From: Thermoplasmata archaeon
Lineage (GTDB): Archaea; Thermoplasmatota; Thermoplasmata; Lutacidiplasmatales; UBA184
Assembly (NCBI GenBank): GCA_021806135.1
Contig: JAJZYB010000015.1
Location: 1-42,315, forward strand
Direction: 5' to 3'
DNA length: 42,315 nt
A program made the position numbers and the translations under genes. The notes beneath the pieces were generated by a model. That model had not been told where the DNA came from. It ran no database searches and saw nothing but the letters and a program-made list of their open reading frames with translations. This document shows positions 7,104 to 15,270 of this stretch, in pieces. Each line of letters opens with the position of its first letter. Position 1 is the stretch's first letter.

Positions 7104-7514
7104 TCTGGAGTGGACGGGGCAAGGGGGCACCGGGAAGCAGATGAACCGACTGGGGGCGCTCCTAGCCGTGATGCCGAACCAGAGGAGCCCTTGGTTCCTG
7201 GAAACGGTGGTGACCGGGATGAAGGCGGAAGAGTTTCCACGGCAGGGGGTGCGAGAGGTCCCTGGGAGACCGAGGAGGCTCCCGGAAGAGGGCCGAAGAA
7301 CCACGATGAAGATCCCGCGGAAACAGCATCCGAAGCTCCTGGGCGAACTTCGGGATTTGGCCCTGAGCGGGGACCCTTGGAGGGGGAACTGGAAGCCTGG
7401 GCTCATCGCGTTAGGACGGGCCCACCAGGGGAGGCCTGAACCTCTCAGCTTTGCCCCCCGTTGTTAAGGCAGGGGCGTGTCAAGAACGGGGCCCTGCCCG
7501 GAACCCTGAGAACC
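7104..7514. other. Gene-free stretch before the MMPL transporter
   Basis: Two overlapping plus-strand frames run through here, rich in Arg, Gly, Pro and Glu and without recognisable motifs; they look like the by-product of GC-rich DNA. I see no RNA gene. Confidence 0.35.
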
Positions 7515-7522
7515 GCTATATC
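7515..7522 (+). promoter_or_regulatory. TATA box of the MMPL transporter gene
   Basis: GCTATATC stands in GC-rich DNA with its centre about 26 bases before the TTG at 7545. This is the same spacing seen before other genes here, and it supports a leaderless mRNA starting at that TTG. Confidence 0.5.
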
Positions 7523-7544
7523 CTGGCGGCGTCAAATCGGGCCG

Positions 7545-10500
7545 TTGGAGGGAAGGAAGACGGCCGGATCGTCGGAACGGAACGACCCCTCCCCGGAGCT
7601 GACCACGAGGTCCCATCCCCTTGGACACCTGGCGCGGGGGATCACCCGGCACCCGTGGTACCCCCTCATCCTATGGATCGTCATCCTCGTGGTCTGCGTC
7701 CTTCCCGCAGCCAACGTCGGAAGGGTCATCAGCGGAACTTTCAGCAACCCGCTTCCAAGCAGTGACGCGAGCGTCCAGGCGCAGGATGCCTACACCACCG
7801 AGTTCCCCCACGCCCAAGGCCCGCCCTCCTCCTCGATCATCCTCCTGGAGTCCCCAAACATCCTCGGGCCGGTCAACAAGAACGCCACCCTGGCACTGAC
7901 CGCAGCGCTCCTCTCCGATCCCCATCTGAAGAACGTCTCTTCGGTGGCCTCCCTCTACACCTCGTACGCGACCTACCTGGTCGGCCAGGTCGGATTGGGA
8001 TGGTCGTTCCTAGGACCAGCACTCAGGGGATCTCCCTCCCTTCCCACCATCGCGGGCCAGGCGGCCTCGGCCGTGTGGGGCCCCGAAGCGGCCTACCTCC
8101 AGAACTGGACCCGGATCTTCGCCAGTCAGGCCCCTGGGACGCCAGCGTACGAGGCAGACTGGCCCGCTTACAATCTGACGCGAGAAGGATACCCCTCAGG
8201 GTCCCCGTCGGATCTGCTCCTCTCCGACTTCTACAATGGCGACACCGCTTCCGGCAACGGCTTCAACGCGAGCGTTTCAGGCGGATGCCTCGCAACCGAG
8301 AACGTGACCGATTGTGCCGACGCTGCCGTGTTGAGCACGCTCCCGTCGGTGCTCCCCGCGCTCTTCCCGTCGCCCCCGGCGCTCACGTCGTCCCTCCTCG
8401 CCCTGGGAGACCTCAGTCTCCAGAACTGGAGCAGCCCGTACGCCCAGGAGGCGGTGGGAACCGGCGTGCTCGGGCCGGAGGTGGGGATCGCACCGAGCTG
8501 GCTCCTGACGATCTGGAGGGCCTTCCCGGGGACCCTGGCTCCCTCGCACCCCCAGATGGAGGCCTGGGCGGACACCGAGATCCAGGACCACTCGGTGGCC
8601 GGTTTCCCCCGGCCCGTGCCCTCCCAGATGTACACCTCGTTCGTGAACCCCGCGCAATCCGCTACCCTGGTCGTCGTCTCGTTCAACGTGCCGGACACCT
8701 ATCTGGTGAACGGGACCTCGGTCACCTACGCGGATGTGTCCGAGATCCAGACGGTGGTGAACCAGGTGATCCGCTCCTCCCCCGTCTTCGGCGGGATCAG
8801 CGCCTACGAGACCGGAGCCGCTCCGCTCGATGGCGCCACGAACTACCTTGCCACCTCGGCGTTGAGCCTCCTGCTGGCGCTCACGGTGGTGGTCCTCCTG
8901 GTCATCATGCTCCTGTACTTCCGGTCCCCCTCGGCTCCCGCTCTCGCCTTCGGGATGATCGGGATCGCCCTGACGGCTAGTCTCGCCGTGATCTTCCTGG
9001 TGGGCACGTTCGTGACCACCTTCAACTCCGAGATCGAGTCCATCGTGCTGGTCTTCCTGATGAGCATCGGAACGGACTACTCCGTGTTCCTGCTGGCTCG
9101 CTACAGGGAGGAACTCGTTCGGGGGGCCCCACCCAAGGAGGCGGTGGAGACGACGGTGCGCTGGGCCGGCCAGAGCATCACCACCAGCGGCCTCGCTGTC
9201 CTGGTCGTGGCCGGCGCCCTCACACTCTCGGGGATCAGCTTCCTCAGCGAACTCGGGATCGCACTGCTCATCGCGGTCTCCTTCGCGTTGGTGGTGAACT
9301 TAACGGCCCTCCCCGCGATCCTCGCGCTGGTCGGTCCACGCATCTTTTGGCCCAACTCGGGCGCCCGGTTCGAGAAGTACGCTCAGAGTCGGACCCGCCG
9401 GGTCCTTTCCCACCGGGACCCGGTCGCCCGGGCAGGCAAGATCGCCACCGAGCGCCCTTTGCTGGTCATCGGTCTGGTTCTGGCCCTGTCCATCCCGGTC
9501 GTGGCCGTCGCGCTGGAGGTCCCGGTCTCCTACGACATCACCAACATCGGTCTCCCGGCCTCCAATCCGGCCCAGGTCGGGATCAACCGCCTGACGAGCG
9601 ACTTTGGAGCGAGCTATTCCTCCCCCAGTTACGCACTGGTGACCGTCGCCGAACCCCTGATGAACGCCAGTACCCCCAATGCCCAGGAGTTCCAGGACCT
9701 GGCCGGGCTTTCCGGGGTGATCAATGCCACTCCCGGGGTGGCCGGTGTGACCACGCTCGTCGGCAGCGGCGGCATCCCCTTGGACCTGTGGCTCGAGTTC
9801 CCGGTCCTCCCTCCGGCCCTGAAGGTCACCCTGAACGATTCCCTCTCCTCGTATGTTGGGATCGATGGGACGACCGTTCTCTTCCATATCCGAACGAATG
9901 CCAGCGGTTACTCTTCGGCTGCCGTGGGCGTCCTCGCCAGCGTCCAGCAGCGCATGAGCGCCTACGATGCGGCCCACGGGGGGGTCACCAAGGTCCTGCT
10001 CGGGGGCGCCGCGCCGACCACCCGCGACATAGAGTCCCTGGTGAGCCAGGCCGAGGAGGAGATGCTCATCGGGGCCTCGGTGGGGCTCTTCGTCATCATG
10101 CTGGCGATCCTCGGATCCGCCTTTGTCCCCCTCTTGGCGCTGGCCGTCATCGGCCTTTCGATCCTCTGGAGTTGGGCGGGGACCTACTTCGTGGTGGGGA
10201 TCATCGAAGGGGAGGCCCTGATCTTCCTCCTGCCGTTGATCCTGCTCATCCTCGTTCTTGGACTGGGGATGGACTACAACGTGCTGCTGCTCACCCGGGT
10301 CAAGGAGGAGCGCGGCCGGGGGGATCGGGGAACGGTGGCCATCAAGGACGCGGTCACGCATGCCGGGGGTGTGATCACCGCGGCGGCGGTCATCCTGGGA
10401 GGCGCGTTCCTCCTTCTCGGATTCACCAGCCCTCTTGGCCTGCTCGCCGCCATCGGCCTCGGCATCGGGTTCGCAGTGCTGCTCCAGGCCTTCATCGTCC

Positions 10501-10574
10501 AGCTCTTCTTCACCCCGGCTGTCCTCACGATAGGAAAGGACAGGATCTGGAAGGGCTGGCGCCGGTCCCGGTAG
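7545..10574 (+). CDS. MMPL/RND-family membrane transporter
   Basis: The 1,009-residue protein has the two-fold repeat of the RND superfamily, MMPL subgroup. TM1 lies at about 41-62, a large external loop runs to about 435, and a block of five helices contains the conserved GTDYSVFLLARYREE around 508-522. The second half repeats the plan: TM at about 634-660, an external loop, and a helix block containing GMDYNVLLLTRVKEE around 907-921. Relatives export lipids or hydrophobic compounds using the proton gradient. I choose the TTG at 7545 from the TATA spacing; the frame is open upstream to 7461. Shorter MMPL transporters in archaea have the same layout, so it is probably intact. The cargo is unknown, and no neighbour points to one. 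Confidence 0.9.
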   Translation: MEGRKTAGSSERNDPSPELTTRSHPLGHLARGITRHPWYPLILWIVILVVCVLPAANVGRVISGTFSNPLPSSDASVQAQDAYTTEFPHAQGPPSSSIILLESPNILGPVNKNATLALTAALLSDPHLKNVSSVASLYTSYATYLVGQVGLGWSFLGPALRGSPSLPTIAGQAASAVWGPEAAYLQNWTRIFASQAPGTPAYEADWPAYNLTREGYPSGSPSDLLLSDFYNGDTASGNGFNASVSGGCLATENVTDCADAAVLSTLPSVLPALFPSPPALTSSLLALGDLSLQNWSSPYAQEAVGTGVLGPEVGIAPSWLLTIWRAFPGTLAPSHPQMEAWADTEIQDHSVAGFPRPVPSQMYTSFVNPAQSATLVVVSFNVPDTYLVNGTSVTYADVSEIQTVVNQVIRSSPVFGGISAYETGAAPLDGATNYLATSALSLLLALTVVVLLVIMLLYFRSPSAPALAFGMIGIALTASLAVIFLVGTFVTTFNSEIESIVLVFLMSIGTDYSVFLLARYREELVRGAPPKEAVETTVRWAGQSITTSGLAVLVVAGALTLSGISFLSELGIALLIAVSFALVVNLTALPAILALVGPRIFWPNSGARFEKYAQSRTRRVLSHRDPVARAGKIATERPLLVIGLVLALSIPVVAVALEVPVSYDITNIGLPASNPAQVGINRLTSDFGASYSSPSYALVTVAEPLMNASTPNAQEFQDLAGLSGVINATPGVAGVTTLVGSGGIPLDLWLEFPVLPPALKVTLNDSLSSYVGIDGTTVLFHIRTNASGYSSAAVGVLASVQQRMSAYDAAHGGVTKVLLGGAAPTTRDIESLVSQAEEEMLIGASVGLFVIMLAILGSAFVPLLALAVIGLSILWSWAGTYFVVGIIEGEALIFLLPLILLILVLGLGMDYNVLLLTRVKEERGRGDRGTVAIKDAVTHAGGVITAAAVILGGAFLLLGFTSPLGLLAAIGLGIGFAVLLQAFIVQLFFTPAVLTIGKDRIWKGWRRSR

Positions 10575-10706
10575 ACCCCGTTGCTGAGGAGGCGAAACGG
10601 CTTGCCAATCCTCCCGGGCGATCCATCCCCGAACGGATGGGATGGAACTGCCCGGTCCGCGAAGGGGGCTCCCCTTCCCCTGTGGAGGGTCGAGACGAGG
10701 TTCCCG

Positions 10707-10734
10707 ATGTAGACCCCTTTGTGAAGGGGTACAT
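10707..10734. other. Strong stem-loop downstream of the MMPL gene
   Basis: ATGT-AG-ACCCCTT (10707-10719) pairs with AAGGGGT-ACAT (10724-10734) around a TGTG loop, giving 11 base pairs and a 2-base bulge on the 5' arm. It lies 132 bases after the transporter stop. It may mark an mRNA 3' end, but there is no T-run. Confidence 0.4.
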
Positions 10735-11218
10735 GGTGATCGTTCCCGGCAGTTCTGCTTGAGTGTGTCCATTGAGGAGGCGCGCTTCGGCGACACCGTT
10801 CCTGGGTCTTCTCGCCCTTCTCGCGCTGGATCCTGTCGGGCTTGCGCCGTGACACGATGATGTCGTCCGCAGAATCCTTGGGAGTGAGAAGGGCGCGGGG
10901 TTCTCACGGGGCCAAGCTCCTCCGAGATTGGGGAAATGCTCCCCTGACTGTTCCGCTCTCCTGGCAAGGTGGGGCCTATCCCCCGCGGCACCGGCCAAAA
11001 GGCCGATCTCCCAAGAGAGCACCGTACCCCTCCCTCACCGCTCCTCGTCCTCCAGGAACGATCTCCCCTCTGACGGGTCCGATGCGGCCACCGTCGTCAT
11101 GCCCTGGCGTCGTCGACCACCGGGGAGCGTTACCCGTGGGCTTCCGCACATCCCTCACCCCCCCCTCTGACCCTGGGAGGGGCTGAAGACTACCGGCTCA
11201 ACGCCAATACCTCCACGA
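10735..11218. other. Gene-free stretch
   Basis: About 480 bases without a convincing gene on either strand. All frames are short, proline- and arginine-rich, and motif-free. Confidence 0.35.
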
Positions 11219-11412
11219 GGGGGCAGGTGACTTTCCAATGGGGGGATCGTCCCCGAGCCCTGGGTCACCTTCCAGCGGCTCTCTGCACACCGTTCAGGGT
11301 GGGTCCAAAGAGGGCGAAAGTCCCCTGGCGGATTGGGGCCGCAAGCCCCGATTCCTGGGACGGAGAGGGGAACCGCTCGGGCGACCCCCGGTTGGGGCTA
11401 GGCTCGGAAGCC
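11219..11412. ncRNA. Candidate structured RNA (strand uncertain)
   Basis: Several stems pack into less than 200 bases. AGGTGAC (11225-11231) pairs with GTCACCT (11264-11270) and encloses GGGGA/TCCCC with a TCG loop. AGGG (11311-11314) can pair with CCCT (11323-11326). A 10-base-pair stem with wobble pairs joins 11330-11339 and 11345-11354 around a CGCAA loop. AACCG (11371-11375) pairs with CGGTT (11389-11393) around an inner GGG/CCC. It lacks the conserved blocks of RNase P and SRP RNA that I looked for. The last bases overlap the 3' end of the RibD-like gene. Structure alone in GC-rich DNA is weak proof. Confidence 0.3.
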
Positions 11413-11991
11413 TCGTACGGTCTCGTAATGGAGCAGCAGTTCTCCGTCCTCCATGGTCTTTGCCGAGAGAAGTTTCAGGGTCGCCTGCATCTTCATGGTA
11501 CCCCAGTACTGGGGTCCCTTGCCGTAGACCACGGGCTGCACGATGAGCCAGTAGTCATCCGCGAGCCCCCGCCGAAGGAATTCGAGGATGAGCCGAGGCC
11601 CTCCTTCCGCGATGATGTTGCCTCCCTTCTCGCGCTTGAGCTTCGCAACGATCCTGGAAAGGTCGCCCTTCATGATCCGGGAGTTCTCCCAGCCCGGTGA
11701 CTTCAGGCGGGTCGAGAGACAGATCTTCTCGACTCGGTCGAGCCAACGAGAGTAATCGATCTGGTACTGCGCGTCGGAGGGCTTGCGAGCCTTCTCCGTC
11801 CACACCCGTCGGTGACCTAGGAACGAGCGCCGGCCCATGATGACGGTGGTGACATCGTCGAACCGATTCAACCACATCTCGCGCCACATGTCGTTGGGCT
11901 CCGTCGTTTCCCGGTCGAAGCCCGGGTACTTCGGGAAGGCCCCGCGTCCGTCCAAGGTCATGTACAGGCTTGCGGTGATCTTTCGGGTCAT
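11398..11991 (-). CDS. RibD C-terminal/dihydrofolate-reductase-like protein
   Basis: The 197-residue product matches the RibD_C/DHFR-like family: it opens MTRKITASLYMTLDG, has a VIMGRRSFLG strand-helix near residue 50, and NIIAEGGPRLILEFLRRGL near 125-145. The GG motif and preceding strands form the NADPH-binding Rossmann-like fold. Family members in small ArsR/SRPBCC operons are usually annotated as dihydrofolate reductase family proteins with no proven reaction. This is the last gene of a three-gene operon (ArsR regulator, SRPBCC protein, this gene) with 10 bases to the upstream gene. It is not the only possible DHFR of the cell, and the true substrate is unknown. Confidence 0.85.
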   Translation of the reverse strand: MTRKITASLYMTLDGRGAFPKYPGFDRETTEPNDMWREMWLNRFDDVTTVIMGRRSFLGHRRVWTEKARKPSDAQYQIDYSRWLDRVEKICLSTRLKSPGWENSRIMKGDLSRIVAKLKREKGGNIIAEGGPRLILEFLRRGLADDYWLIVQPVVYGKGPQYWGTMKMQATLKLLSAKTMEDGELLLHYETVRGFRA

Positions 11992-12001
11992 TGGACTCTC
12001 C

Positions 12002-12529
12002 TCACGCCTCGGCCCGGCCCACCGGCTGCAGGCCCCCTTCCAGGAGAGCCTCCACGTGCTCCCACATGGCCGTGACGGCGCGCTCCATGTCCGGGCCGGC
12101 CATCTTATCCCGGTCCTCCTGCCGCTGGTACTTCCAGCGGATCGTCACGCGGGTGAAGTCTCCCACCGGCTCGAACTCATCGGTCTCCACCGCAGAGGCC
12201 CCGGGGAACGTGTCCACCTCGAACGTGTTGACCACCCGGTGGGGCGGGTCGACCTCAAGGTACTCTCCCTGGAATCGCACCGACGACCCATCGTCGAGCC
12301 TGACCCGGATCGAGTACTTCCCGCCCTTTCGGAAGTCGAGTTTTTCGATGGTGACCGATCGGGGGTCGGGGGCAAAGACGTAGGGGAGGGTGGCCGGATC
12401 CGTGAACAGGTGAAAGACTCGAGCCGGGGGGGCCCGGAATATCCGGGTCACTTGACTCTCCACCGGGCTTGGTTGGGAGAACGCGATGGTCTCCGGGACG
12501 CGCTTGCGGGGGCCATTGGCTTCGGTCAT
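12002..12529 (-). CDS. SRPBCC (AHSA1-like) domain protein
   Basis: This 175-residue protein has the START/SRPBCC helix-grip fold of the AHSA1 (Aha1 C-terminal-like) group. It shows a strand followed by APPARVFHLFTDPATLPYVF (about residues 33-52), then GGKYSIRVRLDDG, then VVNTFEVD and a long C-terminal helix beginning MWEHVEALLEG. Such proteins bind hydrophobic ligands in a cavity. It sits three bases after the ArsR gene, a very common pair in which the regulator controls the SRPBCC gene. The first 25 residues are polar and may not belong to the domain. Confidence 0.85.
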   Translation of the reverse strand: MTEANGPRKRVPETIAFSQPSPVESQVTRIFRAPPARVFHLFTDPATLPYVFAPDPRSVTIEKLDFRKGGKYSIRVRLDDGSSVRFQGEYLEVDPPHRVVNTFEVDTFPGASAVETDEFEPVGDFTRVTIRWKYQRQEDRDKMAGPDMERAVTAMWEHVEALLEGGLQPVGRAEA

Positions 12530-12532
12530 GGT

Positions 12533-12886
12533 TCAGCCCCTCCGCGGTTCTCGCATAGGGGATCGTGACCCCAACCGGTCGGCCTCTACGAGTTGCTCGA
12601 GCCGGTCAAGCCGGTCCTCCACGAGATCCCGGTAGTCGTGGATCCATCGGTCGATGTCCCGGAACGGTTGTGGGCGTAAGGAGTAGAACCGTCGCTGACC
12701 CGCGGGGCGGACTTTGACGAACCCGGAATCGTTAAGGATTCGAAGATGGCGGGAGACCCCGGGCTGACAGACGCCGGTGATCGAGACCAGTTCGCCGACG
12801 CGCCTCTCGCCCCTGCGCAGCTCCTCCACAATGCGCAGTCGGGTCGGGTCCGACAACACTTCGAAGGCCAGGTCGAGCGCAGTCAC
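12533..12886 (-). CDS. ArsR-family winged-helix repressor
   Basis: The 117-residue protein is a classic ArsR/SmtB-type regulator: LAFEVLSDPTRLRIVEELRR, then GELVSITGVCQPGVSRHLRI as the helix-turn-helix, then the wing VRPAGQRRFYSL. The usual metal-binding Cys pair of ArsR (CVC) is absent; a single Cys lies in the recognition helix region, so metal sensing is doubtful. It heads the ArsR-SRPBCC-RibD operon. The start is GTG at 12886, since TTTATATA (12909-12916) is centred 26 bases upstream. An inverted repeat over that TATA box suggests autorepression. Confidence 0.85.
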   Translation of the reverse strand: MTALDLAFEVLSDPTRLRIVEELRRGERRVGELVSITGVCQPGVSRHLRILNDSGFVKVRPAGQRRFYSLRPQPFRDIDRWIHDYRDLVEDRLDRLEQLVEADRLGSRSPMREPRRG

Positions 12887-12902
12887 CGCGTATTAATAGT
12901 CT

Positions 12903-12917
12903 GTTTCATATATAAAC
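12903..12917 (-). promoter_or_regulatory. TATA box with overlapping inverted repeat, ArsR operon
   Basis: GTTT-ATATATG-AAAC on the minus strand is an inverted repeat that contains the TATA box itself. Its centre is about 26 bases before GTG 12886. A repressor bound here would block TBP. Confidence 0.55.
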
Positions 12918-13303
12918 AAGTCTATATTCTTGCGCCCCTTCTTGGCCCTGGCCCTGGGCCCCACGGGGAGGCCCCAAGGGCTCGCGCCGGGGCTCCCCGG
13001 GAGGAGACCTGACGAACGGGCGAAGGTGGAAGTTCAAGCACTTCATACCGCCTGGTCGCACCAGCCATCGGCCAGGGCGCCGACCAGGGGAGCAGGCCGC
13101 ATGGAGCTCATCCGCATGATGAAGCGGTCGAGTCCTGGAGGGCGGGGGAACACATCCAGAACGGGAGCCATCACCTTCAGCGGCGGGTCGCCGGTGCTGA
13201 TTTCCCCCCCGGCTCTTTGAGCTCCTCCAGGAAAGAAGTTTCCCGGAAGGAACGGTGGGGGGGACCCCGGGCCGTCCCGCGGCCCCCGCCCCAAGCCGCG
13301 AGT
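12918..13303. other. Gene-free stretch
   Basis: About 390 bases between the ArsR promoter and the end of the toroid-protein gene. The frames are Pro/Gly/Arg-rich with no motif; no RNA gene was recognised. Confidence 0.35.
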
Positions 13304-14269
13304 TCAGCGGTTCTCTATCCGGGCCAAGACACTGAGGGCCTCCACCGTGGCCCACCGGCTGGGGATGCCGGATGCCGTGAGCACCAGGGGGAAGACCGGA
13401 TGCTGCAGGACGTATCCGCCATGGGCGGGATCAAGGTCGGGGTGCGCGGCATCCAGGCTCCAGGTCCCGTCCCGGGCTCGCTTGCTCCGTAGCCACTGGA
13501 CTGCCCGGCCCATCCGGGGGTCCTTCCCGTATCCCAGACGGGTGAGGATTCGAAGCCCTACGAGGATGTCGTAGTAGTAGTGATTGGGGTAATGGATGCG
13601 AAACCACGGCGGGTACCGTACCCGTCCCTCGTCCATGAGATGATGGCGCAGGTAGAACTCCGCTCCCCGTTCGATGGCCCGGCGAACGGAACCCTCCCGG
13701 GTCTCCTCCGGGATTTCGGCCAGGGCCGCCAACCCTTCCCACCCGTCTAAGGTCCCGGTCCGGGAGGGGAAGCAGTGCCAGCCACCATCCGGCTTCTGGG
13801 TACGGACGATCCAGCGGATGCACCGCTGGACCACGGGGTGGTCCAGGTAGCCGAATCGGATCAGGGTCCGGACCGCGTTCCCGGTGCTACAGATCTCTCG
13901 GCTGCGGCCCGAAAGGTCCCCTCCACGCCGGCTCCAGCGGTCGATGATCATCTCCGCGGCCCGTTTGATCCGGGGATCAGACTTGGTCATCCCGAGGTCG
14001 GCGAGCACAATGGCGAGCCAATTGGTCACGATGTACTTCGGGCGGTAGAGGTCCCCGGCCGAGGTGCCCGGTGTCACCCAGTGCCCGTCGGGGAACTGGT
14101 GCTTGAGGAGAAACGCTGCCCAGCCGACCTGGCCGATCCCCTGTAGAGCCTTCCGTACTTCGGGATCCTCACGAGACCGTCCCTCGACCTCCACCCAAAA
14201 ACGAACCCGGACGCTGGGGTCGGACTCCGGCCCGGTGAGCCAATCGCGTAACCGCGGGATCACTCTCAT
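13304..14269 (-). CDS. Alpha-toroid (terpenoid cyclase/prenyltransferase-fold) protein
   Basis: This 321-residue protein has the repeat pattern of the (alpha/alpha) toroid fold shared by squalene cyclases and prenyltransferase beta subunits. QFPDGHWV, QKPDGGWH and RARDGTWS are QW-like motifs at the ends of repeat helices. The DxDD motif that protonates squalene in true class II cyclases is not visible, and the length is about half that of squalene-hopene cyclase. I therefore call only the fold. It may bind a polyprenyl chain or act on a cell-surface lipid, but this is a guess. A glycosyltransferase gene lies 106 bases upstream on the same strand. Confidence 0.75.
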   Translation of the reverse strand: MRVIPRLRDWLTGPESDPSVRVRFWVEVEGRSREDPEVRKALQGIGQVGWAAFLLKHQFPDGHWVTPGTSAGDLYRPKYIVTNWLAIVLADLGMTKSDPRIKRAAEMIIDRWSRRGGDLSGRSREICSTGNAVRTLIRFGYLDHPVVQRCIRWIVRTQKPDGGWHCFPSRTGTLDGWEGLAALAEIPEETREGSVRRAIERGAEFYLRHHLMDEGRVRYPPWFRIHYPNHYYYDILVGLRILTRLGYGKDPRMGRAVQWLRSKRARDGTWSLDAAHPDLDPAHGGYVLQHPVFPLVLTASGIPSRWATVEALSVLARIENR

Positions 14270-14375
14270 CGGAGCGGAAATCTCGTGTGACCAAATGGCG
14301 CTTTTGGTCCAGCAACGAACGCGTCCACTCTCGGGCGGAGGTGGTTGCGGAGTGCCCGGTCCCGGCCGGTTCGTT

Positions 14376-14993
14376 TCAAGACCAGGTCGGGATCCGCACG
14401 ATATCGGTCGGTCCGGGGGCCGGGTGTGGCTTGTTCCGGCTCGTGGTGTCGTTGAAGCGGTGGAATGAATCCCACGATCGAAGCATGGTGACTCGCACCG
14501 GAAACCGAATCCCTTGGAAGTGGTGGTCGTATAACCGCATGGTCAGTGCGGGCTCCTCGTAAGTGCCGTCCAACGGGTAACCTCCCACCGTCTCAAACAC
14601 CTCCCGCCGCATCGCGGTGAATCCGCTCATGGTGAGCCGATATCGGAACACCCGGGTGAGGGTGTTCAACCCACAGCAGGCCAGCACCATCCAGGGACTG
14701 CGAACGCTCTGGGCCGGGGAGTACCACTCGGCGATCCCGAAGTCCCACCGGCGGTCGTCGGCCATCCGCAGCACCCTGTCCCAGTCGGCGTCGAGTTGCA
14801 CGTCATCGTCGATGAAGACGAGCACCTCGCCCCGAGCCGAAGCGGCGCCCACGTTTCGCGCGTATGCAGCCCCACCAGGGACCGTGGACACAATCAGCTC
14901 TGAGCCAGCCGGCAGCATCGCGCGGATGCGGGTGACGTTCTTCTCGTCCCACTCCCGCGATGCAACGATGAACGAAACACCGGCGTTGGTCAA
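14376..14993 (-). CDS. Family 2 (GT-A) glycosyltransferase
   Basis: The 205-residue protein begins with a Rossmann-like strand (VSFIVASREWDEKN). It then has AAYARNVGAASARGEVLVFI leading to the D-D-D metal-binding motif near residue 85, and a later GYPLDGTYEEPALTMRL segment with the acidic acceptor-side residues. These are GT2 features; the protein is shorter than most and lacks membrane helices. The frame is open to 15014, but GGAGGTG lies 8 bases before the TTG at 14993, so I choose that start. The product probably moves a sugar from a nucleotide donor onto a lipid or surface polymer. It is likely co-transcribed with the toroid-fold gene. Confidence 0.85.
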   Translation of the reverse strand: MTNAGVSFIVASREWDEKNVTRIRAMLPAGSELIVSTVPGGAAYARNVGAASARGEVLVFIDDDVQLDADWDRVLRMADDRRWDFGIAEWYSPAQSVRSPWMVLACCGLNTLTRVFRYRLTMSGFTAMRREVFETVGGYPLDGTYEEPALTMRLYDHHFQGIRFPVRVTMLRSWDSFHRFNDTTSRNKPHPAPGPTDIVRIPTWS

Positions 14994-14999
14994 CGCGGC

Positions 15000-15210
15000 A
15001 ACACCTCCTCGCAAGCTGGCGGGACGGTGTGGCCCTCGACCAGGGCCCCTTCTGGTACGGTCGGGGATGGAGGAATCGGCGTTTCCCCTGGGAGGCGAAG
15101 GCGGGAAGCGCCCGCGTTCTCTTCGCTACGGAGGAGGGTGGAGGAGGGAAGGCGCCGGGCTCGGTTTGAGCTCGGCAGGGAATCCGATTGCATGGCATTC
15201 TCCGATGGGC
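15000..15210. other. Long leader or gene-free stretch upstream of the glycosyltransferase
   Basis: No gene is recognisable here. If the A/T-rich box near 15250 is the glycosyltransferase promoter, this would be a leader of about 230 bases. Confidence 0.3.
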
Positions 15211-15211
15211 G

Positions 15212-15270
15212 GACCGCATGCGGTCTGTAGGCTACCCCAACAGTCGAAAAGTATTAGGTGATTACCCTAA
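15212..15270 (-). promoter_or_regulatory. Perfect 14-base palindrome beside an A/T-rich promoter-like box
   Basis: GACCGCATGCGGTC (15212-15225) is a perfect palindrome. About 25 bases beyond it, the minus strand reads CTAATACTTTTC (around 15245-15257), a possible TATA region, which would place the palindrome at the transcription start. TTAGG (15254-15258) and CCTAA (15266-15270) form another inverted repeat. It lies between the glycosyltransferase and the recombinase gene and could be an operator or a recombinase site. Confidence 0.35.

Noticed and set aside
7024-7467. Plus-strand gene of about 147 codons
   Set aside because: Its composition is Arg/Pro/Gly-rich with no motif, it starts among the stem-loops, and a competing frame is equally open.
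9300-10991. Long minus-strand frame opposite the MMPL gene
   Set aside because: It is a GC-rich antisense frame (Asp/Arg/Gly/Gln-rich), a known by-product of third-position GC bias in the real gene.
11219-11412. RNase P or SRP RNA gene
   Set aside because: One motif (AGGTGACTTTCC) recalls the 5' part of some archaeal RNase P RNAs, but I find neither the GAGGAAAGTCC block nor the ACAGA block, and no SRP loop sequence. Left as an unassigned structured segment.
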